The notes below the pieces were generated by a model, which ran no database searches, had not been told where the DNA came from, and saw nothing but the letters and a program-made list of their open reading frames with translations. From Corticium candelabrum (lineage: Eukaryota > Porifera > Homoscleromorpha > Homosclerophorida > Plakinidae): 64,000 bases of DNA. This document shows, piece by piece, positions 11,291 through 52,736 of this stretch (position 1 is its first letter; every line of letters begins with the position of its first letter). Location: NCBI RefSeq assembly GCF_963422355.1, contig NC_085100.1, positions 4,671,568-4,735,567 on the forward strand. Reading direction: 5' to 3'. The translations under genes and the position numbers were made by a program.

Positions 11291-14200
11291 AATGAGTGAG
11301 AGAAACATCACGACATTAAATCAAAGACTACTAGTAGTGAGAGCTGTGAAGAGCAAGTCACGTGATGAGGTTGAACGTCTGTTGGATCTTGGAGCTGAAG
11401 TGGATGCGTGTGATGATGATGTATGTTATTGATTGAGTGACTCGTTTATTGTTCATAACAATTCACTCTAATGTAGGGATGGACTGTACTGGTGATAGCT
11501 TGTTTTGATGGCTGCAAGTCATTAGTTGAGCTTTTGTTGTGTAGAGGGGCAGATGTAAACAGAACTGATGATGATGTAAGTGTTGATAGTGAATGAATGA
11601 ATGAAGAGAATGAGATTAAATGATGTGATGAGATTTGTGATAGGATGGATATTACAGTAGAGACAAACAATAAAACACAACTATTGTCATTACAGGGCTA
11701 CACTGCTCTAATGATAGCAGCATGGCGGGGTTATGATGAAATCATTGCTATTCTATTAGCAGCAAAAGCCAATGCTGAACAGAAGGATAAGGTGAATGTT
11801 TCCATGTGTTGCGGTTGAACTGTTGTATGTGTTGATGTGATGCATGGTAATAATAAATGTATATGTATTGATATTAAATATTGTGATGACATGTTATTAA
11901 ATCAATAGAAAGTGCAACAGCAGTGGCATAGGCAGCAAGCAATAATTGGTTTAGGGGTCATCCATAATTGTTGACATTTGCTCAAGCATACAAAGTGTAC
12001 ATGAAATGTTAGTCATGTGAATGTAGAACCACGGTATTACAGTAACTAAATAATTAGAAGCCCTTTCGAAGATTGATATGCAGATTTCGTCGTTCTGTCC
12101 AGCAGTCTTCCATTATCGTTGCACTTTCTGCACAGCTTCCTTGCGAGACAAAGATGGGCTGGCAAAGACAAAGCGTTCACAAACTGTTGGTATCTGTTTA
12201 CCGTCGTTTATGAACAGTGCAAGGTCTCGTAGACAGATCTGTTAGTATCTACCGCAGAGTACACCTCCCACGCCATGTACGCTCTAACAAACACGTGTGA
12301 CGAATGCTTAGCGCATGCTATACCCGTCTTACTTTTGCGACGGATAGTTACAAACCAGAGTTGAAAAACTCTGGTTACAAATGTAGATACAGTACGACAC
12401 ATGTACGAGTAAATGCAATATCCTGATTTCAGTATCACTCCTATCTACTTCTGAACTAAAGAGAAATCATCAACGTTTTATGCTCCGCCTTAAAAGCATA
12501 CGGCTACTCTTACCTCCCTCTCTTCCTAGTGTAAGCTTTGTACACTTGAGTAAATGTTGACAATTAATTGTGATAGCCAGTGTTCTCTCCAGTCTCGGCC
12601 ATATTTTGGGGCAGTGAGATAGTCGGTTGAAGCATGAAAAGTAACCATTAATTTATTACTGGTTGTGTAGCAGAGACAGCAGGCATGATCCATGAAGAAA
12701 CGTCTTAGTTACTAATTACCACAAAAATGTCCTTTGCTCATCATCATTGGCTAATTGCCAATCTTGGCATGTGTACACTTGTGTTGTATCACGGTTGGAA
12801 TGCTGTTACAGAAGATGCCCATGCTTTGACACACCCTTGAGTTTTTTACCTAAAATTTAGTTAGACTGTGTAAGGAGCTGTAGATTGTAGGGATGATGTT
12901 TGGTTCTAGTAAATAGTAGTAGGTTATGCATGACAGGAGGTGTTTATTAGGCATAGACTAAGATGCTAATGCTGAGGTAAAACTGCCAAACCGAAAGTGA
13001 CATCTTCCTTAATATATGGCGTCATAACTCAATTTGGTTTGCTGGTTGAGACAAAATTCTGGCGAGAACATTGGTGATAGCATTTGTAATCTGTCTTCAC
13101 AACCTCTGGTATAGACCATCTTATCTTATTTATATATATATATATATTTAGTTGGAGATATTTCCTGCTGATATTCAATCTGCTCCTCTGTATCCTCGTC
13201 TCTGTCAGTCAGTCGTGTCCAAGCTGCTTCCTTCTTTTTGTAAGAAACAAGATGATCCGTTTATGGAGAAGGAAACACTCATGGAGAAGATTGAGCAGGA
13301 GGCATGTCCAGGACAAGAGAAGAAGGTTGTAGAGAAGGTAGTCCATTGTTTTAGATGATTCAAGAGAGGTGAGACAACTAGCAGATGTTAGTTGTTGTAC
13401 TTGTGTATGTTTGTGTAATATTGTTGTGATGTGTGTTTAGATTGCTGTTGCTGGTGATGTGGCAGCTCTCAATCTTGCATCTCTACATCATTATGCCATC
13501 GGTCCTCTCATTGCTTTTGAAGATTTTACGTGGCATGTCAGGTCAAAGAGGAAGGATGGCACAGTAACAAGAGAAGAAGCAGAAACGGCAATCAATGATT
13601 TCCGAAAAGATCAGAAGATTCAAGTTCAATTCAACACAGATAAAGTTCTCACTATAAATACATCTGTTGGTATCTGCTTCAAAGTGGAAGGCAGAGACGA
13701 CTTGTACATGTTTCCGGCTCTCTTCTTAAGGATCTGTCTGTCATGTGGAAGAGAGATGAGAATAAGAAAGTGTATGCCGGTCGACGTCAGTCCATCTGCA
13801 TTTGGCATGTTTTAATCTAAAGTTTGCACTACATTAGATAAGAAAGAACAGCTGTGGAGGAATGGACTGATCATATCACAAGGTGGTACAGTTCATTTTC
13901 ATGAGTGTTTGGTCGCCATGGTAGATCTTGTTCGTTCTGTCGACTTTGTATGCTGTGGAGGTAAGGGAACAGAAGCAAACTGCATTTCCCTGCTCGACAC
14001 TGTCATGTCTCTTTGGAGAGATATGTTAGACAGATACAGTTCAGGCACTGAATATGAGACTGAATATCTGAGCAGAAAGCATTTAGAGAAACACAAAGAA
14101 CTGAAACAAGTTGCTGTTTACTCAGAGGAGGAATTCAAGGAAGCAAAGGCAACAGGAGAAGGAGCAAATGCTACTGTAAAACAAGTAGTTGGTGATGAGC

Positions 14201-15356
14201 GAGTCGTAGAAAAGCTTGGTGACTTGCTGTTTGTCAGAATTGAATGCAGAAGAAGGAAACTGTCGATTTGTCAATCAGGTAATCGAGTTTACAAGTTTTG
14301 ATATGAAAGTATAATAATGTACACTAATGTGAATGTCCGTTACCCAAATGCTTGACTGATTTTCAAGTGATTGCTTCCATGTCATGATACTGCCTGGTTG
14401 TTGTGGATTTATATCCACATTCTAATCATTCCATGGTATGATTGATTGCTCTCACTGAAATTGTGGAAAGTTGTTGACTTTGCTAACAAAGGAGTCATTT
14501 GTACTGTTACATGTTAGCTAATGCAGATCTTGAATCTCTGGATTAATTCAAAGTTTTGACCATATAGGCAGTGTTTTAAATATTGAAACTAGAAATGCAG
14601 CAGGCAATTCGTAAACAAACTATTTAGGTAAACAGGTAAACCGTGAGGCAGAAGTAACTTGACCATTTGTGCTGGAATAGCAGGAAAACGGTGTTGTGGT
14701 ATCTGTTAGTCAGTGGTGTTTGATCACTAGTACTGGTAATTATTCTATCTGAAGCGCCATCTGGAGTTGCAATTATTATTTAGGCTCTAATTAGAGCGTA
14801 TTTTAGGAACAGAATTATATTTAGAGGAGCTTAACTAATTAGAATCGTTGCAAACAAGTAACAATAGGTCTGATTGGTTGCCTAAATGGAGTCTCACTAC
14901 TGTATCCTGTAACATTTTCTAGATGGTAATTTTGCCCTATGACTCTAATTACCTAAGTTGCTAGTAAGCATCCCTCTAAGCGAGGCGCCTTAGGGAGCCA
15001 TAATTATTTTTTACACTCTAGCTGATATCATGTTAGTTAGAGGCAATAAGAATAATTGGGGTATGATACTAATTTGTGTCATTATATACTTATTACTATG
15101 ATATATGTTGTGTGTAGGAGTCTTGCCTGATGCTGGCAAGTTGATGGCTGTTATTGAAGCAAAGAGGGAGCAAGTGGGAAAAATCGAAACAGTAAAGGAG
15201 ATGTTGAGAGTGTCATCAGATACACACACCCATAGACAAAGAGGTGGAACATTACTTAGGGAAAGAATGTTATCTGTGAGTAGGGCGGATGTGAACATTA
15301 CTGCAGCAAAGTTGTTTTATTTCCTACCACAGAATGTACACCTCAGCTCTAGGTAG
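11291..15356 (+). pseudogene. Ankyrin-repeat / Roco-DAPK-like gene, frame-disrupted
   Basis: Exons that agree in phase are 11291-11420 (ATG at 11292), 11477-11575, 11696-11791, 13152-13337, 13441-14278 and 15118-15356 (TAG). The first three encode ankyrin repeats (DEVERLLDLGAEVDACDDD, CKSLVELLLCRGADVN, GYTALMIAAWRGYDEII), with exons 2 and 3 holding one 33- or 32-residue repeat each. The later exons resemble the COR/C-terminal part of Roco and DAPK-type proteins: FKVEGRDDLYMFPAL, KKVYAGRRQSICIW, ISLLDTVMSLWRDML, SSGTEYETEYLSRKHLEKH. No ROC GTPase domain (no P-loop) is seen between 11791 and 13152. In the 13441 exon the COR frame shifts by one near 13720 and back near 13812, where a TAA blocks the main frame. 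That suggests a pseudogene or two assembly errors. Such proteins are usually cytosolic signalling scaffolds; the role here is unknown. Confidence 0.6.
11953..12578. mobile_element. Non-autonomous TIR element (MITE-like) in the ankyrin/Roco-like gene
   Basis: The left end begins GGGGTCATCCATAATTGTTG and continues GACATTTGCTCAAG. The reverse complement of the right end contains AATTAATTGTCAACATTTAC then TCAAGTGTACAAAG. The two ends match for about 40 bp with mismatches. No transposase is visible inside. Exact outer ends are uncertain by a few bases. Confidence 0.6.
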
Positions 15357-17357
15357 TCACTGTATTATAGTGGACACTTTATATTGTCAACAAAGAGTAT
15401 TATAAACATTATAAACAGACTATCTTTCTGTTTCACACATGTGTATACTGCGCGGTTTCCTTTAGACAAAATACAAAGAATAAGAAAATGATTTTATTGT
15501 CACATTCCACCTGCTCACTGCCAATAGACATTTTACACTTAGACATTCTACTGCCTATGAACAATCCCTTTACTAGCTACTTTGGTGGAATTATCACTAT
15601 TTCAACTTTGGTATTAATTTAAATTTAATTAAGAACTTCATCTCTAGCTTCCTAACTTAAAGTCTGCCCACCACTTTTATCTTGGAAAGTACTACCACAA
15701 TGACTCGTATCTCTTCATGCTTAGTTAGTCACCACTGCAATCTCTTTCATGTTGAAGTGTAGTTGTGCAAAGCATTCTTGAAGTAGCACTGACATTAGCA
15801 ACAAGTTGAACTTATGAAAAAAGCAACAAGTTGAAGTTATGAATAAATGAATGAATGAATTATATATTTCTTTCGCACCTAAAAGGTGCAGTTCCTCTTG
15901 AACTTATTGGAGTCCCGGATGTAATCTCTAATTTCACTCGTTCTCTGGCAAATAGCTGTAGCCAGACCTAGCTTCTACTCTAGCGTCATAGTCCTACTGG
16001 ATAAAAACCAGGTCGAGTGAGTCACGTCAGCATCCGTCGTGACGTTGCTGCTGTAGAACTTGAAAACTGATCGCGCCTAGTCTATTCTCGGTCACAGAGT
16101 ATCATATCTCGGTCAGTGCTTGCCATCTCGTTTCTAGACAGTCTACGTCATGCGCAAAGCTTAGGTGTGGATATGGACAAACCATAGATTTCGGGTTAGA
16201 GTCAGATTTGGGTTATGCATGGTTTGTATTGTCGATCCATGGTTTATACAGGCAATCCATGGATACGTACAACAAATGCGTTATTTCCATAGCACTGAAG
16301 CAATAACATTTTACTTTCTCCAACTTTAATATATTTCCAAGATTAGGACAAAAAGGCACAGTCCTGATGTTTCATCATACAATGTTATGCACTGTCTTAA
16401 TTGCACCAACTCTTGGTCAATTAATTTGTCTTGCACTATAAATTGCAATACTTTCGTCAAAATTATTTGGTGGACAGAATCATTAATTAATTAAAGTGAA
16501 GTGCCTCAACAAAGTCAAGCTAGTTGTCAACTAGCTGATAACTATACAGCATAATATCAACTTCCACTCCTTTTATCGGCAGGGACACACAGTCTGGGGA
16601 CACAATTTGCCCATCACCATGGAAATGGCAACCGTATTCTTTCCAAAATTAAGCCAAACTCCTTGGATGATTTGAAATCAAAATTTGCAACAGCTAGGTA
16701 AATCAAATAGCATGCGTGGGATAGACAGACTGACAAACAGTCACACAGACCGACAGATTATAGCAACTCCCTGTAATATTACAATAAAACAACAGAACGG
16801 AGAGCAACCATAAATGTCTTTAGTTAGTCATTTCCATAGCAACTTACACAATGACATTGCCGAATGCAAACTATTTATTATGCTCATAGAGTAGAAACAA
16901 AATGTATCAAGTTATTTAGTACTAAACAGCAGCCTCAGGTTGGTGGTAAATGTAGAGTGACTTTGATTGCTCAGAATTGACAAAGTATTGTGGTGTCTGA
17001 CTTGCTAAAAACTTGGCATTTAATAATATCATACCTCTGAACATCAGCATAGAGCCAATTTGAGAATCCAACATTGAACAACGTTAAATCACAAATACTG
17101 ATGAGCTTCGGTGAATAGAATTAAAGGGTTCTGGTAAATAACAAGTATGCAGCAACATTAAATTGCTTGCTAACAACTTGGCATTAGAAAAAATGAATGT
17201 ACATATGAGTATGTTATATAGAAATTTGAGAATGTTTGAAAACGCTCATTTAATTAAAGTTACTTAACGTGCTGGAACCAGGTAGCCTTATTCTTGAGTT
17301 TTTAACAAAGCCAAACTATCTCGCTAAACGTCAATCACTGAATGGCAATCAGCACAA
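15357..17357. other. Intergenic stretch between convergent genes
   Basis: No supported gene was seen. The stretch separates the plus-strand ankyrin/Roco-like gene from the minus-strand ADPGK. It contains an AATGAATG run near 15840 and moderately AT-rich sequence. Confidence 0.5.
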
Positions 17358-20300
17358 CTAAGAAATCATCAATGAGTTTTGCAATCCAGTTGCAGAAATA
17401 GCATCTCCTAATCCAACAGTTTTCGTAGGATGTTTGCAAATAAGAACAGGGCTCATAAACAGGTCCACATGTCTTCTTGACCAGTGACTGATGGGAACAG
17501 AAGGATCAAATTCTATAGGGTCTGCTCTCAATTGTGGATCCTCGACAGACCTCAGAAAGGTCCTAGACATCTTGAGTTCAACAGAATTTGCATTAATTAT
17601 TTTGCTGTCACATGCCTGAATAGCAGCCATTCGGGCAGCAGCGCCAACAGCCGTGATACTGTTTTGCCATTTCCCGTGTATGACTGCAATTAGATGAAAT
17701 ATAAATGAATGAAAGTGAACTCGACTCAGCTTTGACTTTGGATATGCACTACTCGCAACACCAAACGATTCAAGCATCCACTGCAGTTGATCAGCAATCA
17801 GTCCAATCTGATGATGGCCCGATACAGACTCACTCATAGAATGTGGGCCATTGTCAGCCTTTGAAACAGACATTAATTCCTGGTCATTGAGTCCAACAGA
17901 AGTGACTCTTGGAAAGACATCCCGTGACAAAGCCAACAGCAAATCTAGACTGGCAGTACTTGCCAACTCAAGATGAATAGGAACTGCCACAGAAATTTCA
18001 GACAAATGCTTTGTTAACTCCTTAATTTTGGCTTTCCACACAGACTCATCCAACTTCTCTAACAAATGTAGTCCAGACAGAACAACAAGGTCCGGCTTAA
18101 ATGATTCCAGACTTGTAAAGAAGCTCTCCATTGCCAAGAGGTTGGAATTCCCAATATCGTAAGAAAAAATAAAGCGATTTGAACAAGAAGCTGTAGTTGA
18201 GCCCCATGTCTCTCCAGACTTATATTCCAATATTAAATGAACTTCATCATTCTTCTGTCTACATCCATCTGGCACTTCCATATTTGGCAAAAGAAGACGT
18301 TCTAGTTGATCACCTACCGGCCCGCCCAAAAGAATCTAGATCAAGATACAGTATACAGATCATGAGTATAATAATTATTTAATGTAAAATTTCCAAAAAA
18401 CATATATTTGAGTAGATTTGCACTAAGACTATACTGCTACATGTGCAGTGACTAAGCACTAAAACAAGTGTGTTTGAGCTAGCAACATCTACTGCAATCC
18501 TATACTACATAGTACAATACGTCTACCGCCTTCTGTCTGGCTGTAATGTAACACCTTAAAATTAAACAGCTACCGCCCATTAGAGCGGCGGGGTCCTGCT
18601 AGTAAGGTACGAAATTAACTAACCAAAGAATCTTAGACAAAACTATGTTAGTAAAGACAGTTACTACTCTCCGTTCACGTTGACCTTTTACACTGGAAAA
18701 TCGTAATGATTCCGTTGTTTGTAGGAATTTCGCGACGATCTTTGCACCGTTCAAAACCGCAGAACGTGCCATTTCAATTTTTGGGCGTTTCAATAAAGTG
18801 CGCTAAACAGGCAAAAAGCAATAAGACTTACGCAGATCAAAGTTGAGTAGAGTGAATAATGGCCTATTATTGTGTTGGTATTAATTTCATATATCTTTAT
18901 TCAATTATATACGCATTCCTTGTGAGATTTGATATGCTAGTGGATCTCGTTCACTGCATGTGCCTTTGGTCTTCCAGGTCCATTTCTGGTGTGTTTTCGT
19001 CTTCTTGTTCCGAATCGTAGCTATCTGCACTGACCATTACCACACCTCTCAACTTTTCTTATTGCCAAATCGTGAGACTGTCTTTTGTAGACCACGTCCA
19101 TTAGACGTGTCCAAAGTAGGCATGTTGCCTAGTAGATTTTAAGAAGCGCAAAATAGCCGGAATCAGCTTACGCATTAGCCTCGCTTTACGGTTTCTGTGC
19201 ACTAAGTCTTCACCTTGAACTTCCAAACGTGTATATACATGGCATATTTACTGCTGGGATACCCCGAATACCCCTGAGCTGTATTTAGAATACAGTTCTG
19301 CTAAGTCCAGGGCTAACCATAATGGGCCTCCGCAAAGCGACTGTTGGAGTGTCTCACAGTTCACTCGTCGTGAGAAAGGACTGGTAATCATGAGACATGC
19401 CCATAAATCGCGAGTCTCACAACAAAATACTGAGAGTTGAGAGGCATGCATTACAACATTCGTGCCGTACTCTTCGTCGTCTACACCGAAACATTCTAGA
19501 TCTGCAAGCTAGAATGACGCAAGCAATGGTCAAATATTGGAACCTTTGGACACTGTTACTTTCAGAATAGAAGGTCAAAAGGCTAAAATGAATAATCTAC
19601 TTGGGGCATACCTGCGCGTAAGAAGATCTGTTAGAGTACATAAAGGCTGTCACAAAGGCTGTTACTAACAATCCTACGAGGGTTACTATTATGGAACACC
19701 TGGTGAAACCGCTGTCTCATTAGCACTTCCTGTGTTAAAGGTCAACTGGAAAGGAGAGTAATGAGTTAGTGAGCTAAGCAGCCAGTAGCCACAGCTTGCT
19801 TGATGCCTCCTTCATATTTGTAAATTCTTTTCTTTGTTCTGCATCCTCTCAATTGAAGTAATTTAATTTGAAATTTAATTTTAAATAAAAGAACAACAAC
19901 AATATATTTGAACAGACTTGTTTTACACACATAATGCAACATACCTGATGCAACATTAAATACATATTAGTACGGTAGGTGTACCTAATTGTGGACATTC
20001 CCCAGAAATTTAAGTTACAAAGCTGTTTTCTATGGGAGCCTGCAATGAAGAGACAGAGAAACATGTCAGATGTACACAGCAATGTCTAAGCTTCGGAACG
20101 ATACCTTTACGACTAGAATCGCACAATGTCAGCTAGCGCAATAGCAAATATACGGGCTACTGTCTGTAAACAACCCGGACATGGGGTGTATCCTAATTGT
20201 AGACATTTTTTCTCTGTCACAGAAAGCGACTGGGTCTGAGTACCAGCTGCACTAGATACCTGAATGGTTGCCTCACACTCTGTGTAAATGGTGTCGTGCC

Positions 20301-22540
20301 TTTCAAATTTTGCAGAAACCGAGTGTCCTGTCTGCGATAAACGTCTGAACTGTAAATTGTGGTTCTAGCATCTTCTGCGTTGTTGGTAAAGCTGATTATT
20401 GATGTCAGACAAGGTAGTTTGACCTTCTACCTATCCTATTTGAGGTTGTAGGTTTTCATTTCGTGCCTTATTGTTGCCAGATCTAGAAACAGTGTAGACA
20501 GTCAATTTCTGACAGGATTACTACTGTCGCTGATATTGACATTCCACCTACTTTGTTCGTTCTCATTTCATACTCTATTGTGGCCAGATGTAATAGCAGT
20601 GAAAACAGTTAGATTGTAAGTAGATTACTGATGTCCAGATTTAGTATGAGTAGAGATATTAAGGTGTTTACTGGACTGGAATTACACGTTCGCTCCATGC
20701 ACATGACACGCTTATTTGACACGTTACAGTCAACGTAACTAAGCTCACAACTTTACCAAGGTACTCGATAATTGCTTAACCAATGTCAGAGCACTTTCAT
20801 GACCCGCAAACAATTGATTCGTATACCTCAAATTTGGACGTGATGGAAAGAACCCTGTAGGTGCTAACAGTTGCGCAGGTGAATCCTGGCGATACACAAC
20901 AAAACATGGTTTTGATCGCGGCCCAAAATACCAGCTTGTGAGGCAACCATCAGGTATCTAGTCCAGCTGTTACTCAAACCCAGTCGCTTTCTGTGGCAGA
21001 GGAAAAAACGTCCACAATTAGGATACACCCCACGTCTGAGTTGTTTACAGATGTTACCCTGTATATTTGCTAGTGCACTAGCTGACATTGCACAATTCTA
21101 GTCATAAAGGTATCATCAACGAAGCTTAGACATTAGTGCATACATCAGACATGTTTCCCTGCAGGGGTGTCAAAGGTCTTGAGAACTGTTGCCCAAGACT
21201 TGGCAAGTTCTGGTGACAGAATGGACATTGGCACCAAATGGCTAATATAAGCAAGAACTAATCCTGGCTTTGTTGAGGTCACATGACCAGAGCAACGCAT
21301 TCACTATTATTTGGATATCTTTTAGTACCCACACTGTGACACAAAGTTCACAAAAGGGAACTTATAGAAACAGATCTCTCTCTTCAAGACCAACGACCAT
21401 GCATGCAGTTTCATATGACATTCTACTACAAAGTTCATTTTCTCTAATTAGGGGTACTGACACTTTCTCTCATAGTCACTAATTTAGCTGTACCTCATGC
21501 ACATGCCAACACTTTACTTTTAGCACAGAACACGTGCAGGAAACTGCATGGCCTCTGGACAGTTAAAAAATAGCACACGCAACATATCGCTAGAAGTCCA
21601 TTGCGCCAAATAAGTAATGTACTGTAAGCTGGATTAGATTTTGCTGACTGTTATCAGCAGGTCTAGCCACGCCAAGACTACTGGAGTGAGGAGTCTTCTG
21701 GTGACAGTCTGCCGCCCAAAGATGAGTTAGAGTTATAGATGTCTGTCAACATGGTGCGCGACAACTTAGACACCCTGTCCTGTCTCTTCATTGCAGGCTA
21801 CCAGAGAAAACAGCTTTGTAACTCAAATTACCAGGGAAGTGTCCACAATTAGGTACACCTACACTACTGTGTCGTTAGGTCCATTACTAGCAAAAACCAA
21901 TCTATATTTGAATTTAAAATACTGTAATACGATAGCAGCTTTAATTATAACTAGACGACATACCTTGGTATCTGAAAAAGTAGAAGCCATTTTTAATCCA
22001 ACAAGAGCTGCATTTCCTCCAACGAAATACTATTGACAAGTTGTTAGATGTACACTACTGTGTATGACTATTGTTCTCGCCAACCTGTTTATTCTCTAGA
22101 CGATGCGCATGGTCGACAATCTCCAGATAGCCTTCCTGGTGAGCAAAGACTCGCTCGGCAGCAGCACACCTTGCCATGCGGTGCTCAAACATTTCCTGCA
22201 AATCCTGAACACTTTCCAGCACGTCGTGTTCCACCTGGCGAGAGCCGCTAGCATTGAGACTCTTCAATAACGCCGTTCCAGACACTATTAAATCTATGTT
22301 TGAATTAAGCCTAATAGGACAGTAATTTTAGACAAGTCAACGCTTCATTGAACATTTCGGAATGTCTGCTGACCCTACAGCAACTTTTCTGTAAAGTGGA
22401 GTCAACTTCGGCTCTCCTATTTGTCGACGCCATCCTTCTATCGTTCTCTCCTCTATGGATGAGATGTTTCTATTCCTGCTGTACCACCACGACAAAACAA
22501 CAAGTGCAATTCCAATCCAGACCCATAGGTGACCAGCCAT
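17358..22540 (-). CDS. ADPGK: ADP-dependent glucokinase, complete
   Basis: Catalyses ADP + glucose to AMP + glucose-6-phosphate; animal ADPGK is an ER-associated ribokinase-fold enzyme. Four minus-strand exons agree in phase: 22540-22374 (ATG), 22310-22085, 22029-21964 and 18335-17358 (stop), about 478 aa against about 497 in human. The N-terminus (HLWVWIGIALVVLSWWY) is a signal or membrane anchor. It is followed by RKVAVG joined across a 63-nt intron to LNSNIDLIVSG, then KYLYVGGNAA-type sequence (here YFVGGNAALVG), GGPVGDQL, HLILEYKSGETWG, DLVVLSGLHLL, VPIHLELAS, and the catalytic GLGDAIS near residue 465. The third intron is 3.6 kb and carries a foldback element. All landmark motifs are intact, so I expect an active enzyme. 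It is divergent to the GABA-B-like gene. Confidence 0.93.
19975..21863. mobile_element. Long foldback (inverted-repeat) element in ADPGK intron 3
   Basis: The left arm, about 19975-20290, pairs with the right arm, about 20930-21863. Matching landmarks are the tip GTAGGTGTACCTAATTGTGG against its complement at 21840-21863; AAGCTGTTTTCT; ACATGTCAGATGTA; GTCTAAGCTTCG; CTAGAAT; and TGACTAGAAT-type and GCGACTGGGT segments. A second tip-like motif, GGGGTGTATCCTAATTGTAG, lies inside each arm (20183 and 21031), so a smaller element may be nested in a larger one. The right arm is interrupted by another insertion at 21162-21777. No transposase was seen in the loop. Confidence 0.75.
21162..21777. mobile_element. 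Non-autonomous hAT-like element nested in the foldback arm
   Basis: Starts CAGGGGTGTCAAAGG and ends CTTAGACACCCTG, so its termini are imperfect inverted repeats of the CAGGGGTGTC type common in hAT elements. It interrupts an otherwise continuous inverted-repeat arm, which fixes its boundaries well. I could not confirm an 8-bp target duplication. No coding potential was seen. Confidence 0.6.
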
Positions 22541-23491
22541 GGCGTGTTGCCTATAGCGTACGTTAGGCGATGACGTTTCTGTAATAACGAGACGATTTTT
22601 GCTCAGTTTTTGATAGAAAATGCATTTCTGACAGAGGAGCTGCCATACTGCAAACAGTAGCTATATCTAAAGCTGCACAGAATAACTTCCATACACTGTA
22701 CTTCACCTTAGCCTTGATCTTATCCCGGCCGCATTTGTGGTTAGCTAGTATATCTAGGGTAGATGATGTAATGACCCTATGCTGCTCATTGCACCTATGA
22801 TTTCGGATTTCACGGATCTACTAGAACACGTCGATCGTCTCCATTTAGCCTCTCGAGTCTAGGCTTACCTTTTGTTAAGTTAATAGTTAAGTTAATTAAT
22901 TAACTCTAGAGGTCAATCACATGCTTTCACTTTTCATTTCTTGAACGGATTTTCTGTACTAGACTAGACTAGTAAATTACAGAGGGGATCGCGTTCACCC
23001 GTAAAAGTACGTATTTGCTGTGACAAATGATTGCATTCTTTGAAAATTATGTAGATGTCTAGCTAGACATGCATGCGTTCTTTGGAACTAGGAAAGGAAG
23101 AGATGCATGGATGGAGGGCTGATTTGAATAGAGAAGTATCCCAAGAGCATATGCTGTTCTATTTGTCGTACCATGGTTAATTAACGTTGTCATTTAGTGA
23201 ACTGTCATATGCGACACCGACTGGCCATGCAGAAAAGTATGCGTCTGGAATAAAGTTTATGATAAATATAGTTCGAGTGTACAAAAGGCCAATAGTTGCA
23301 ACTTGCGATCCAAAGATCAGAGGCCCAGAGGTTTGCGCGCAACCCGTGCATCATGTCACGTTTCTGACAACAATCCTGGTACACGTGTACGGTACATACC
23401 AACAACATTGTAACAACAGGTGACGTCATAATGCGTGGGAACGTTCTGCATTGTAGTTCCTAATGAGCATGCGCAATCAGAGATTCTAGTT
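22541..23491. promoter_or_regulatory. Divergent intergenic region between ADPGK and the GABA-B-like gene
   Basis: 951 bp separate the two start codons, which point in opposite directions. Both promoters must lie here or in unseen 5' exons. No TATA box at a convincing place was identified, and no transposon is recognised, unlike the surrounding introns. Confidence 0.45.
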
Positions 23492-52448
<28,957 letters not shown>

Positions 52449-52736
52449 ATACGCTAGATTTGAATTAGTGATTTATTATTATTGCTAAAGATATTAGAGA
52501 ACGTGCTATACAGACACTGTTATTGCACTGCAGCATTATATCTTTTGAAGGTTAGTGTAATTCTGTAGCTGTAGGAATGTGTTTAGAAAGTAACTTTATA
52601 AATATGTTACATGTGTACGTGTACGTACGTACATAGTACACGTAGTGCTGCAGTAAGGTACATTATTACACTACTACGTATGAACAGTATGTACATTCCG
52701 CGCTTTTGATTTATGGTGACTCCGAGGCTTGATAAT
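52449..52736 (+). promoter_or_regulatory. Compact intergenic region and presumed TAF1 promoter
   Basis: 288 bp hold both the 3'UTR of the GABA-B-like gene and the promoter of TAF1. A palindromic patch of ACGT steps (TACGTGTACGTACGTACATA and then GTACACGTAG) lies at 52615-52645. No TATA box was identified. Confidence 0.4.

Noticed and set aside
17484..17693. Plus-strand frame within the ADPGK last exon
   Set aside because: Antisense shadow of the ADPGK coding exon.
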